Below are positions 1 to 11,126 of a DNA stretch of 64,000 bases, in pieces. A program made the translations under genes and the position numbers. The DNA is taken from contig NC_063151.1 of the NCBI RefSeq assembly GCF_020921035.1, forward strand, positions 20,900,934 to 20,964,933. Reading direction: 5' to 3'. Every line of letters starts with the position of its first letter. Positions within the stretch are counted from its first letter, which is position 1. The notes below the pieces were generated by a model. The model was not told where the DNA came from and ran no database searches. It saw only the letters and a list, made by a program, of their open reading frames with translations. Origin of the DNA: Rhodamnia argentea (taxonomy: Eukaryota; Streptophyta; Magnoliopsida; Myrtales; Myrtaceae).

Positions 1-299
1 AGTAGTTGATTCAGGCAAAGGCTGGTAATTGCGAAAACTCTATAAAAGCATTGTCCGACGGTTGTAACAGCTACGAAAGAATTCCAGTTGTTCGGAGAAG
101 TTACATGCACAAGAAAAAACATGGTGTCATTTGCTACCCCATAACCTGATTAATATCCCTATGACAAAAGTTAACACAAAGGTCGAATCTCGGAATCCTG
201 AGCCTCAGCTTCTTTAGAGCACGAGAAAAAAATAAGTAACAAGCTACCTCAAGTGGGCAATAAGTGAGAGGAAACCTAAAGAACTGTCATGTTCTGTTA

Positions 300-3200
300 T
301 CAAGTCAGAGTAAGAGATGAATTTTCAGATGATTGTTTGCACCTTGGTGTTTCACAGGGAGGAGGGGGCACGCCGAACACCCAATCGAGAACGTTCAAGT
401 ACTTTGAACGGAATACCTCCCTCTCCTGTGCATAGCAGTGCATAATAATGGCCGTCGATATGCTAAAAACGACCACATCAACTCTTGTAAGACGCCTCGA
501 CTTTGGCAAATACCCGACATCTGCCAGGCATGTAAAGAAGCTCTCGATAGCCCGTGCTAGGCAGTACAGTGATATCTCGATGCGCCTGCTTTTCTTTTCA
601 ATAGCCAAGGCCAGACCAGTAGGGAACTGCCGTGAACACGGGTAAAATGTTAAAAGGGCAAATATGCATCCTCAGTAGTAGAAATGACAGAGTCAAGAAA
701 GAGCATTACCGTGCCCATGGCCACCATGGGGACGTTACATCTCTTGAAAATCCTGAAAAGAATGCATGTCCACATCCTGCAAAGAGTTTGAATGAACTTT
801 CTAGTAGATTTTTTCATTATCTCCACCCTCGAATTAAAGTTCAAATGCATTGAAAGTTTTAAATGTATCAGCAAATATACATCTTCTGAAATCTTTCATT
901 AGTATATCATGGGGAAAACAATGCATCTACACGCAGTTTGATCAAGTCATGCACTAAATTCTACAGACCAAGTCTGATATCAGCAAATCCAGTGCCTAGA
1001 GTGCAAATTAAAGTTGTATTAGACCCAGATTTTTGGTTAACCAACAAGAGAGTTTGTACAATTGACATTTGACTAAGCTCGAGAATCTTCTCGTCCAGAA
1101 CAGAAGATGGGCATTCACCATATAAGGGAACCCATCCACAAATTCATTTTTTTCACCTAGCTCCCACCAGCAATTAAATCTTTCAACCAAAAATAACTTC
1201 TACTTTCTCATACATAAATCACAGAAGAATGCCGCCTTTTGACACAGAACCAAGTTACAAGTCTTTGTCATGCATTTAACAATTATTAGATGAAATATCG
1301 ACTTCATTCTTGCTGATCATTGGACCATCTAACTTGGAGCACAACAGAAATTATAGCTCGAGATACATCCAATCTGAGTGTTGGAACAGCCAGAATTGAA
1401 GCATCAATTGGCAAGATAGCATCCTAATATAGAATCATTAACTCGACAGACAATTAGCAATCTCTTTTCTTACAGAGTAGATTTTACCAGAATTACAGTA
1501 ATGACAATAATATGAAGTCATTCAAAATCATCAATTTCACAAATTAAAACAACTACAACCAGATAGCTGATACACCATATTTCTAATATCAGTAGCTAGC
1601 TATGATTATCATCAAAGAGAAGTAGTTAATATTTTTTAAAAAACCAAAAGATCAAATTCACGGAGGCAAACAAGCCAAAGGGTGAATCAATAATAGAAAT
1701 AGTAATGCCCCATGAGTACCTCCACAAGCCAACTAACAGATGGCAGAAAAAGTGCTTCTAACATCCTCTAGCATCAACTGAGAAAAGAAGGAAAACACGA
1801 AAGATATAATTACTAACCAGGCAGATGCACAATAAACTGACAGAAACAAGCTTGATCTTGCAGTTCCAAAGAGACCCTTTCCCAGTATAGTGTAAGGCCT
1901 GTATAAGGTTTAAAAAGAATAATGGTCACGGTGAGCAAGCATTCGAAAAATACTACAAGGATCTCTCAGGTCTCACTAACCGGGAAGATATTATGTTAGA
2001 ATGTGAAAGAGATGAAGCATGTCAGAGAGATTGTGAATTAGACAAACAGCAGGAAACTAACACATGCATATTTCATGCATGTTATATCTAAGCAACAACA
2101 CCAGTAAGATGGAAGTAGTATACTAGAATAATGATATAGATGATGAATAGGCAGAACTAGTCAATGCAATGTGGGTATTCAAATGAAAATGATGATAATC
2201 AAGTGAAAGAGTTGAATTGGACACCTAATACTCACCACAAAATGTTGAACTTAAATATGTATGTGCAAGAATGCAAGAATTTGCCGCATAGTCGCGCAAC
2301 CAACCAGATTTTTTTTATATTTATCATTTTCTCCGGAGTTACTAGAGACAGTTGGCACTTATGTAATCAACAAATCTTACGCAAGTAAAGAAAGGAAATA
2401 AGTGACTGCCATAGTGCCTTAAACAAGTATCCACATTTACTGCTTTTCAAAGACAAACCAATGTAAAAGGCTTCTCTTTTCATTATCCTTCCTGAATAAT
2501 AGACACTAAAAGAGATCAACTGTAGAGAAGGAAAAGGAAGCCAACCTTTTTAAAAGACCTTTCCGATGAACTATCAATGCAGGAACAAGATAAACTGGAA
2601 GATAAACAGGCAATGCTCTTTTATAGGCTTCAATCAGAAAAGAAATAGCATGTGCACTGCATGACTGATTTCCATGTACCATCTGTTCAAAGAATATATC
2701 TCGAAGTCAATATAGACAAAAAGGTGTTGAGGCAAAGAAAGCTCTGAACACTGCCATGCTTGAACATCTACTGAGTTCCCTTGGGATCTACTCTAAGTAG
2801 CTGCCTCAAGGAATGGCTAAAGAACACTAGAAATCCAACCATTTCACACATGATGTATTATAACTAATGTCATCAGGCTCCAAAGTCTTGTGGAGCAACA
2901 AGGATGGAACCTATCAAATCTATTCAATAACTCTGCATAAGCTGAATAGAGAGGCATATATCGCTGCACTATTACAAGCTAGGAACATGGCCCATGGGGA
3001 AAAAGGCAATGGTTTTATCCAATAATATGGATATTTTGCATTGATAAAATTGTTCACGCACAGATGTTGGGTCTATCTCATTACTTTCCATGGCATGAAC
3101 TATATGCTGATACGCTCATAACCACCTTTTGCGTTTCAGTATTAAGGTCCAAAAGGATAACAATTAAATAGATTAATGTTTAAGCATAAGAGAAAAACAG

Positions 3201-5231
3201 AGAGAGAAGAACAACAAGATATCTTCAATAACAAAAAAGAACTCAAAGGGCATATCTGTCTATGTGACATTTCATTCATGTTAAATAATGTAAAGGATTT
3301 AGATCGATGTTAGAGAGTTATTCAAGCAATCACCGACCCGGTTCATATATATAAAGGAATCATACCGAGCAGGGAATCTTCATCTCTGGATCTAGTTTGA
3401 CATCAACTCCGGTAGATTTGTAATATTTTTCTATTGCCTGCAAATTCGTAAACGGCAAGCCGGAAGCAATCTCTTTCACCCCTTGCAAAATGGTAACATC
3501 TTTTCCACCATGTTTGTTGAGGAAGGACTTATATGATGGAGGCAAACTTTCTTGCTTTAATATGTAAGCAGACCTGAAGTATGAAAAAGTACCTCCCATA
3601 AGAAAAGGACAATAATTTTAAGGTTCTGTAATTAGTCGAAGCTACCACATGTTCAAAACGCATGCACCTCAAAAATTTAGAAACCATTCTCTGTCCTTGA
3701 CTGTCCAGAAGCCAAAATCTATGACCAACCTTTTCAACCAAACAAGCAAATTTCTATGGCCAGCTCTCTCACTGGAAATTATTAAATGATCAAAACTTTT
3801 CACGATTGCACAACTACCACTGCTTTGATGTGGAAAGGTGCTGACTAGATATTAGTAACCAAGGAAACTCATTTCAGAGTTTCTCGGCCATCACCATATG
3901 GATGAGGACTGATTTGACCTATATGTAATGGAGATCCACTAGCTATCGCGGGGAAAAAGATAAACGACACATGATGGTCTACATTGGCATTATTCTTAGT
4001 TCTATGTGAATCCGGGCAACCTAACAGTGGTTCTACATTGGATCTGCTATTTGGCATTCTTACAATGTTCTCAAGAAGATAAGTCACCTCATGCTGATAG
4101 ATTGATAATCGACATGTCACATGCAATCTATTGGCAAACCACAAGTGGATATAATTTCACATATTAGCCATGTTACAAGTTCTGAAGGATACAAAGCACT
4201 GCACCAAAATCCTGCCTGAGGAAAAAGGCTTCGAAATTTGAAGCATTTCGATATCATCCCAATGTGCAGGTAATGTAGAGCAAACCAGCGATAAGAAAAG
4301 GTACACTCCATATTGATCTTACAGAATCTGTGATGAAGATAGACACATAAGGAATATGTCTCCATGCTTCCAGGTAAGAGGCCTGCAGATTTTCCCGAAT
4401 CTCTTGCTTTTGATTCCGCACCGTGAAGCCAATACAGCCGCACGCATTAGTATGTAGATGGCCAAGCTTGTATGCTGCGTGTTCAGTCCCGTGAGAAGCA
4501 TCGAAGGCCCGGCTATTGCCCCCGCCAACAACGCCCTCCACTTCCCGGTCCTAATCACAATAATCTAAACTCACCGACGAGTAGCATAGCAATAATCATA
4601 CGGAGTTATCACGAAGGAAATTCAGATAAATTTGAATTTAAGAGACAAATCAAAGTAGGGAACATGCCTGCGGTGCCCTCCCAAAGCAGCTACGATTTCA
4701 TCCACAGAAACAAACGTGCCGGCGAAGGTTCCTAGAAAAAGTCCATATCTCAAAGTCTCCTTCAAGGCTATTACAATGGCTTCTCTATTCGAAAAAAGCT
4801 CAGCTTTCCTATCAAACTCAACAGAACGAACTATAAATAAGTTCAAAAGACACATCCTATCAAGCTCACCGTCGAACAGAGCAAGTCAAATCCGAGCAAT
4901 TTAATCACCTCATAGACGCCGATAATCTCCTCCGTCTCAACCTGACGAGAACCGAGAAGAGCGCTAATCCACCCTTGAGGCCAGCCCCGATCGAGAACCC
5001 CTTCGCCGAAGCAGTTACAATCCTCCGGACCTTCTCGGCGTCGGTCAACGGGACCGAATCGAGTCCCAGCAAACCGCCGTAAGAGGAACTAGGAGGAGGA
5101 GGAGGAGGACGGGCGTCCGCGCAATGCGAGCGGTTCTGCTCGTCTTCGGGTCCGCCGCGGCGGTCCGGGCCGCCGTCCCCGCCGTCGGGGACGGCGACGT
5201 CGCCGGGAGGCGGCGGCGGCGGCGGCGGCAT
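300..5231 (-). CDS. TMEM135-like / Tim17-family membrane protein, 8 exons
   Basis: Spliced model, exons read high to low: 5231-4909, 4808-4668, 4550-4323, 3573-3366, 2682-2546, 1898-1818, 776-710, 626-300. All junction phases agree and the product is 503 aa ending in TGA. Seen: a proline-rich N-terminus (eight prolines after Met1, a second proline run near residue 43), a glycine-rich helix GAGLKGGLALFSVL, then FLGTFAGTFVSVDEIVAALGG and LLAGAIAGPSMLLTGLNT, typical of the Tim17/Tim22/Tim23-like repeat in plant TMEM135 proteins, and a C-terminal block with YCLARAIESFFTCLADVGYL. Family knowledge: animal TMEM135 acts at mitochondria and peroxisomes in lipid and organelle homeostasis; plant members are poorly studied. 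The second intron (4667-4551) begins with GC rather than GT; the other six use GT. Start chosen at 5231 because the poly-proline leader is in frame and no better downstream Met precedes the conserved core. The family call is firm; the exact function is inferred. Confidence 0.9.
4551..4667 (-). other. GC-AG intron in the TMEM135-like gene
   Basis: The only donor that keeps the reading frame is CAG|GCATGT at 4668/4667, giving exon end phase 2, and the acceptor is ATTAG|G at 4551/4550. A GT five bases further on (CAT|GTTCCC) would shift the next exon out of frame. GC donors are a known minority class of U2 introns in plants. Confidence 0.8.
5211..5231 (-). repeat. CCG trinucleotide run encoding poly-proline
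   Basis: A run of GGC on the plus strand (CCG on the coding strand) directly follows the ATG of the TMEM135-like gene and encodes eight consecutive prolines. Such runs expand and contract, so the N-terminal length probably varies between alleles. Confidence 0.75.
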
Positions 5232-5309
5232 GGCGGGTGTGGAGGGGGCTCCGGCGGATCAGAGTCGCCGCGTCCTTCACTCTACACCGGGTTTCGCCAA
5301 GCGTGAGGG

Positions 5310-5668
5310 GAGATTGAACAGTCCTGCCGCCGTTGCAGGGGAAAAGAACGGAGACGAAGGCAATCTGTCCAGAAACAAGTGTAGAAGGAGGAGACTGTAA
5401 CGAGAAAAAAGCAAATTACAGAGCCACACGTGTGTGGAAGGCAGTGCGTGCGAGTTTCCGTTACTAATTTGCCTTTCCTTAAAAAAAAAAAAAAAACGAA
5501 TTCCTTCCTTTTAATATTTATTGAATTTCAAGAGCAATAAATGCATTTTCCCAGGATTTTATTTTTAAGGCCAGGGGACGGGACAGAGCGGAGGGACAGT
5601 CTCGCATGTAGTCGGCCAAAAAGAGCAATGGACTATGAATCTCAAAACTGGAAACTTCAGCGTACGTG
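5310..5668. other. Upstream region of the TMEM135-like gene, no gene seen
   Basis: This should hold the promoter and 5' leader of the minus-strand gene. A poly-A run lies near 5480. I see no clear TATA box and no coding signal. Confidence 0.4.
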
Positions 5669-6441
5669 TTTCGTCGACTGTGTCCGTTTTACATGTCCCC
5701 CCCAGTGCCAGAAATTATTACCTGAATTGAATGTGCTTAACATATTGGGTTATTCCGTGGTCTTTAATGTCATGCATCGCAATGATTCTGATTCTAATTT
5801 TAGAAAAAAAAGAATCACTTTTCGGAAAAACAAAATAGCATGAAATCTCATATCTCTTACTTTTTCCTTTCAGTTTTTTCATTACTTTTCCTCGACCTAA
5901 AATATTATTCGGCATAATGCGGGGATTTTTTTGCATGTTAATGCAGGATTGGACAAGCTAAGAATACATATAATTAACGTCCCCTTTTAAGCTCTATACT
6001 GTAATTGACTTATTCATTGTAGCCACATCCAACGACGGATCGTTGTACCGCACTAAAATTACTTATGAGAGCCTAAAATCTATTTGGACAAGTGAGAATT
6101 AAAAGGTAGCTAACTAAACTAATATGAAATCACACACTAACTCAATATGATCTCTCCTTTTTAAGCTTAAAATGACTTGTTATGATTGGAAAATTAGATG
6201 GAGTAGCACGAAAAAATAATATATGAGAATCGATACATATATTAATTTTCGATTAATTCTAAATGTATGATGAAATTTCACAAAGTAACTACGTAATTAT
6301 TTAATTTAAATTACAAAAATCGAGAAGAAAAATTGTTTCCAAAAATAAAAATTTTGTGCAGTTACTAAACATATACTAATTCTTTAAAAGCGTAATGATC
6401 TGATTTTTTTCACTAGCTTGCATTATGAATAGATTAGTAAA
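5669..6441 (+). repeat. Arm A of a 0.77 kb inverted repeat
   Basis: Matches the reverse complement of 7196-7962 along its whole length with scattered differences. It starts TTTCGTCGAC and ends AGATTAGTAAA. The arm is AT-rich with no acceptable reading frame. It is one side of a rearranged block discussed in the findings. Confidence 0.85.
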
Positions 6442-6528
6442 TAGAAGATTAGAATTATTAGAGACGTTTGACGAGTTATAGCTGGTACGACAGAGTATTC
6501 AAGTTCAATTTGGAGCGCAATCCAGGAT

Positions 6529-7198
6529 GAAAATGTGCGAACCTAAGATAATCGGGGAAATGGAGCGTGTGCTGCCAGCCGATTACAAGTATCACCAATA
6601 GGAATAACATGTGGTACTCACACAATGCCACGTCACAGCTTGAAAGTGCCATTGGGTACTTCTATGGAGTCAGCACCTCGGCTACCACATGGTGATACGT
6701 AACGTCCACAGTGCCACATGGCACTGGAACTAACACGTGGCAGTCCACGAGCGTTACGTATCACCACGTGGTAGCCGAGGTGCTGGCTCACCAGGCGTTT
6801 CCCCCTATAAATACCCCCTTGCAGCTTCATTTTCACGAATCAAAACACCCTCTTCCTTCTCATTATGTTCCTGTTTGGCCGGCAATCGCAGAGCTCGCAT
6901 TATCAAACGCCAATGCCGCTTTACCATTCAAGAAAGCTAGTGCGACAACAAGGTGTGACGGCGATCTATGGTGATTCGTTTGTACGCAAAATTAAGGCAA
7001 GTAGATCCCTATTCCGTATTACTAGATTAACTATGGTTCGCCATTGTGAGCATTGAGCACCGGTTAATCTTGACTTGTGGCAATTATAATTTGGTATGAT
7101 TCTAAGACTCTATGCTATCGTGTACCTTGTGTTTCATCGTGGTGAACTTGTCCTCAATCTTGCGATTCTATAGCTGGTTTAGTTGTTTACTAATCTAT
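6529..7198 (+). repeat. Direct repeat B, copy 1, with TATA box
   Basis: Repeated in the same orientation at 7959-8574. Copy 1 carries about 45 extra bases near 6680-6725. Both copies hold TATAAATA (6806-6813 here) followed by a pyrimidine-rich leader, so the repeat looks like a promoter plus transcribed leader. The end contains AAG|GCAAGT, which would serve as a GC splice donor. Confidence 0.85.
6806..6813 (+). promoter_or_regulatory. TATA box TATAAATA in repeat B copy 1
   Basis: TATAAATA follows a C-run and precedes a leader conserved between the two copies. The match at 8192-8199 has the same context, which supports it as a real core promoter motif rather than chance. Confidence 0.5.
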
Positions 7199-7962
7199 TT
7201 GTAATGCAAGCTAGTGAAAAAAATCGGGTCATTACGGTTTTAAAGAATTAATATGTGTTTAGTAACTGCACAAAATTTTTGTTCTTGAAAACAATTTTTC
7301 TTCTCAATTTTTGTAATTTAAATTAAATAATTACGTATTTACTTTGCGAAATTTCATCCTACATTTAGAATTAATTGAAAATTAATATATGTATCGATTC
7401 TCATTTATTATTTTTTTCGTGCTACTCCATCTAATTTTCCCGTCATAACGAGTCGTTTTAAGCTTAAAAAGGAGAGACCATATTAGGTTAGTGTGTGATT
7501 TCATGTTAGTTTAGTTAGTGACCTTTTAATTCTCACTTGTCCAAATAGATTTTAGGCTCTCATAAGTAATTTTAGTGTGGTGCAATGATCCGTTGTTGGA
7601 TGTGGCTATAATGAATAAGTCAATTACAGTATAGAGCTTAAAAAGGGACGTTAATTATATGTGTTCTTAGCTTGTCCAATCCCTGCATTGACATGCAAAA
7701 AAAGAAATCCCTACATTATGCCGAATAATATTTTAAATCGAGGGAAAGTGACGAAAAAATTGGAAGGAAAAAGCGAGAGATGTGAGACTTTATGTTGTTT
7801 TATTTTTCTGAAAAGTGATTTTTTTTTTCAAAATCAGAATTAGAATCATTGCGGTGCATGGCATTAAAGACCGTGGAGTAACCCAATATGTAAAGCACAT
7901 TCAATTCGGGTAATAATTTCTGGCACTGGGGGTGACATGTAAAACGGACACGGTCGACGAAA
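7196..7962 (-). repeat. Arm A' of the 0.77 kb inverted repeat
   Basis: Reverse-complement partner of 5669-6441. It abuts repeat B copy 2 with a few bases of overlap (GAAA), and abuts the end of repeat B copy 1 on the other side (TTT overlap), so both junctions show microhomology. Confidence 0.85.
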
Positions 7963-8574
7963 ATGTGCGAAACTAAGATAATCGGGGAAATGGAGCACGT
8001 GCTGCCGGCCGATGACAAGTGTCACCAACCGGGATAACACGTTGCACTCACGCAAAGCCATGTCACAGCTTGAAAGTGTCATTGGGCACTTCTATGGTGC
8101 CACATGGCATCGGGACTGACATGTGGCAGCCCACGAGCGTAAAGTGTCACCAGGCGGTAGCCGAGGTGCTGACTCACCAGGCGTTTCCCCCTATAAATAC
8201 CCCCTTGCAGCTTCATTTTCACGAATCAAAACACCCTCTTCCCTCTCAATATGTTCTTGTTTGGCCGGCCATCGTAGAGCTCGCATTATCAAACGCCGAT
8301 GCCGCTTTGCCATTCAAGAAAGCTAGTGCGACAACAAGGTGTGACGGCGATGTATGGTGATTCGTCTGTACGCAAAATTAAGGCAAGTAGATTCCTATTC
8401 CGTATTACTAGATTAACTATGGTTTGCCATTGTGAGCATTGAGCACGGGTCAATTTTGACTTGTGGTGATTATAATTTGACATGATTCTAAGACTCTATG
8501 CTGTCGTGTACCTTGTGTTTCATCGTGGTGAACTTGTCCTCAATCTTGCGATTCTATAGCTGGTTTAGTCGTTT
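7959..8574 (+). repeat. Direct repeat B, copy 2, with TATA box
   Basis: Second copy of 6529-7198, with TATAAATA at 8192-8199. It runs directly into the decayed coding stretch at 8640-9240, so this copy is probably the original promoter position. Confidence 0.85.
8192..8199 (+). promoter_or_regulatory. TATA box TATAAATA in repeat B copy 2
   Basis: Same motif and context as 6806-6813, with a conserved pyrimidine-rich leader downstream. Confidence 0.5.
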
Positions 8575-8639
8575 GGACTAGTGATCCTACTTGTTGGGTT
8601 TAATACTTACTCGGTTGGTTGAAATGTTTTTCAGAATAT

Positions 8640-9240
8640 TAGTATGCCGAGTCATCGACTCCTATGCAACAATGCTTTTTATGATGAACCCTTATGGATA
8701 AGTCGGTCTACGGAAGAGTATGCATAAGTTCGACCCAATAGTCCTTTATGAATTTGTTATAAGATCATTCGTTCTCGAGTTGACCACCAATCCGAAGGGT
8801 TGCATTCGAGTTCAAGGCCATGTACCGTTGTAGCCTAATAGGGTGGATAGGTCCTATTGCACCTCACCAGTTTGACAAGGACGGTCAGATTGAGAATGTG
8901 AATGACAATACGGAGTTCAGAGCATATACTATTATGATATTTCCGTCTGATTTTAGTACTCGGGAGTAGATTGACCTTCTTCGTAATCCTCATAGACTAG
9001 TCATTGTAATTAAGGAATGATGTACACGACTTAGATAAGATATGAATATGAAATATATAACCAATTTGTTGAATGGTCTTATTGTTCGCGATGTATCTTA
9101 TCGGATTAGTGAAACTCATTAAGGCCATACCTTATTAGGTGTACCTACCATATGTTTGACATACACTTGTGTATTGTATGGCCACTTATTTGTTTTTAGT
9201 TAACCTTCCGCATACGCCATTGTAACTATATAGTAAAACA
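8640..9240 (+). pseudogene. Decayed coding stretch of unknown family
   Basis: An ATG at 8643 follows a good 3' splice site (TTTTTCAG, ending at 8634). From there three overlapping plus-strand frames give protein-like text: about 27 codons, then a frame with VLYEFVIRSFVLELTTNPKG, then a third with WIGPIAPHQFDKDGQ and AYTIMIFPSDF, interrupted by several stops. Frame changes and stops imply a dead gene. I do not recognise the family. It lies downstream of repeat B copy 2, whose TATA box and leader could have driven it. It may be a fragment of an integrated element; chance cannot be excluded. Confidence 0.35.
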
Positions 9241-9290
9241 TTAAAGCAGCGCACGAAGTTAGTGAGTAGGGGACGGATTGAGACACCACA

Positions 9291-9768
9291 AAAACCCATG
9301 AATAGAATAAAAAAAAAATCAATTCTAATTAGAATCGTCTTCTAGACTTGTTGCCGTTGGATCGAAAATTAAAAGAAAATCACAACCCCTCGGGTCGGGA
9401 TCTGATTATATGGGCATGATCAACTAAATCTGCACCACCGAAGATGGCGGGTCTTGTGTCGGCGAAGAGAGTTCCTTCGCATGAGAATTATGGACAAAAC
9501 AACGACGTCAATGAAAATCGCTCGCAAATTACCTATGTTTCTCCTTCCAACAACATTAGAACGTCAATGAGATGGGGACATAAGTCGAGTAATGAGGCAC
9601 ATTTTATTTTTTTTCCTTAGGGATAGCGTGATTCATCTATATAATGCATTGACTCATCTCTTGATTGTACTCAAACCTCACCATTCCTGCACGTTGGGTA
9701 AGGCTCCACTCATAAGATGATGGTGGTGACCGGTCAAGTTGTTTCCGAGCGTGGCATGGTTGGATGAC

Positions 9769-9799
<31 letters not shown>

Positions 9800-10006
9800 C
9801 TCGATCCAGGGTGCAAGCTTCACACCTTGCCATTTTGCTAAATGTCCTCGCCATACTATAGTAAATCGTTAATTAGTACAATCAATCCACACATAATATT
9901 TGGTACTAAATTTATTTGCAAATCTAAAGTGGGTATGATACTATAGTCATGGATCCCACGGAAACGAGGGGCTGCTTCTTGTAAGGGAATGCTAGGCCAA
10001 TGCATT
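9291..10006. other. Intergenic, one AAT microsatellite
   Basis: Contains an (AAT)n run at about 9769-9796. No coding signal or structured repeat recognised elsewhere in the stretch. Confidence 0.5.
9769..9796. repeat. (AAT)n microsatellite
   Basis: About nine uninterrupted AAT units read directly from the sequence. Confidence 0.95.
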
Positions 10007-10385
10007 GGGAGAATTACCAAAAATTTTCTAAATGTACTATAATTATGCTAATTTATTTTCAATATTTTATTTGTCAATTTAGTTCTAAACTTTTTGCATT
10101 TATGCTAATTCAGTCCATTTGGCCGGGCGACACTAACAAGAATTTTTTTAAATAATATTTGAATGATTTTTTTCTTTTCTTTTCTTTAGTTTTTTTTTTA
10201 ACCCAACACTTGCCCTCCCCCAAGCCAAGGCATCTCGACCCCGGCAACAATGCCAGCATCGGTTGACCATATGGATTAAATTGGGAATAAATGCAAAAGA
10301 TTTAAGATTGAATTGACAAAAAAAAATTTAAGATTAAACGGACACATTTAAAGTAAATTTAATTTTTTTTATGATAATTTTTCCC
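10007..10385. mobile_element. Mutator-like foldback MITE, 379 bp
   Basis: Inverted ends starting GGGAGAATTACCAAAAA and ending AATTTTTCCC, with interior AT-rich tandem phrases such as TTTAGTTCTAAAC. Flanked by CAATGCATT (9998-10006) and CAATGCAGT (10386-10394), eight of nine bases alike. The ends match those of 28447-29470. No coding capacity. Long inverted ends plus a 9-bp duplication point to a non-autonomous Mutator-like element. Confidence 0.7.
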
Positions 10386-10394
10386 CAATGCAGT

Positions 10395-11126
10395 TGATAG
10401 AGGCCAAATTGTGGAAATCTTTCCCTTTAATTAATGCGGGCTTAATTACTTACAAAGCCTCATAGCCAGTGCTAAAATTTTTAGATTCTACTGAACTTTC
10501 AAAACTGTTCAGTAATGTCTAAAACGTCGATCTAGCTTCGTCTCATCGTCAGTACACACTCAAAAACACCCGTTATCGATACGCATACTCCAACCAATTT
10601 CGTCGAATCTCATACAAACGAACTGATCGTGACAAATTTGAACATCACAACAAGTCTGGAAAAGGAAAAATCTCAGCTGCAAAGCTTTTTTATGCTCCAG
10701 TGCAAACTGGTGAATGACGCAGGAAAGCAACAACATTGCCTAAGAATCGTTCCAAGGAAACTACGAAGATATAGTAGCCTCCCAATTTTTCCCCAGTACA
10801 GCTCATCTGGTAGAAAACCCGTAAATTTTTTTTTTTTTTATACGTTAGCAATTGTGGCCATCCAATGTTTTATTCTACTGGTATATGGAAACTCAGACTA
10901 AATCAACTCTTGCATGTAGATACGAGAAGAAACTTCGCGGCGGCTGACAGATTGAGGTGGTTTTTTTTTGTCCCCCTCTCTTTTCACATTAGATAAGTGT
11001 TCTGAGGAGACAATCTGCCAATTCAACTGACAAACACCCACCAACTGAAGGTGAGTCTAATTCTGGCGATTCATTGTACAGCGCGTATGCCAGGTTCATT
11101 GGACAGCCAAAGGTGTAGAGTTCTGG
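10395..11126. other. Downstream region of the carrier gene, no gene seen
   Basis: Probably includes the 3' untranslated region of the minus-strand carrier gene near 11126. An open frame at 10629-10901 has no family resemblance and is rejected. Confidence 0.4.

Noticed and set aside
5089..5306. Arg-rich and Gly-rich frames over the first exon of the TMEM135-like gene
   Set aside because: Shadow frames of the GC-rich proline-coding sequence.
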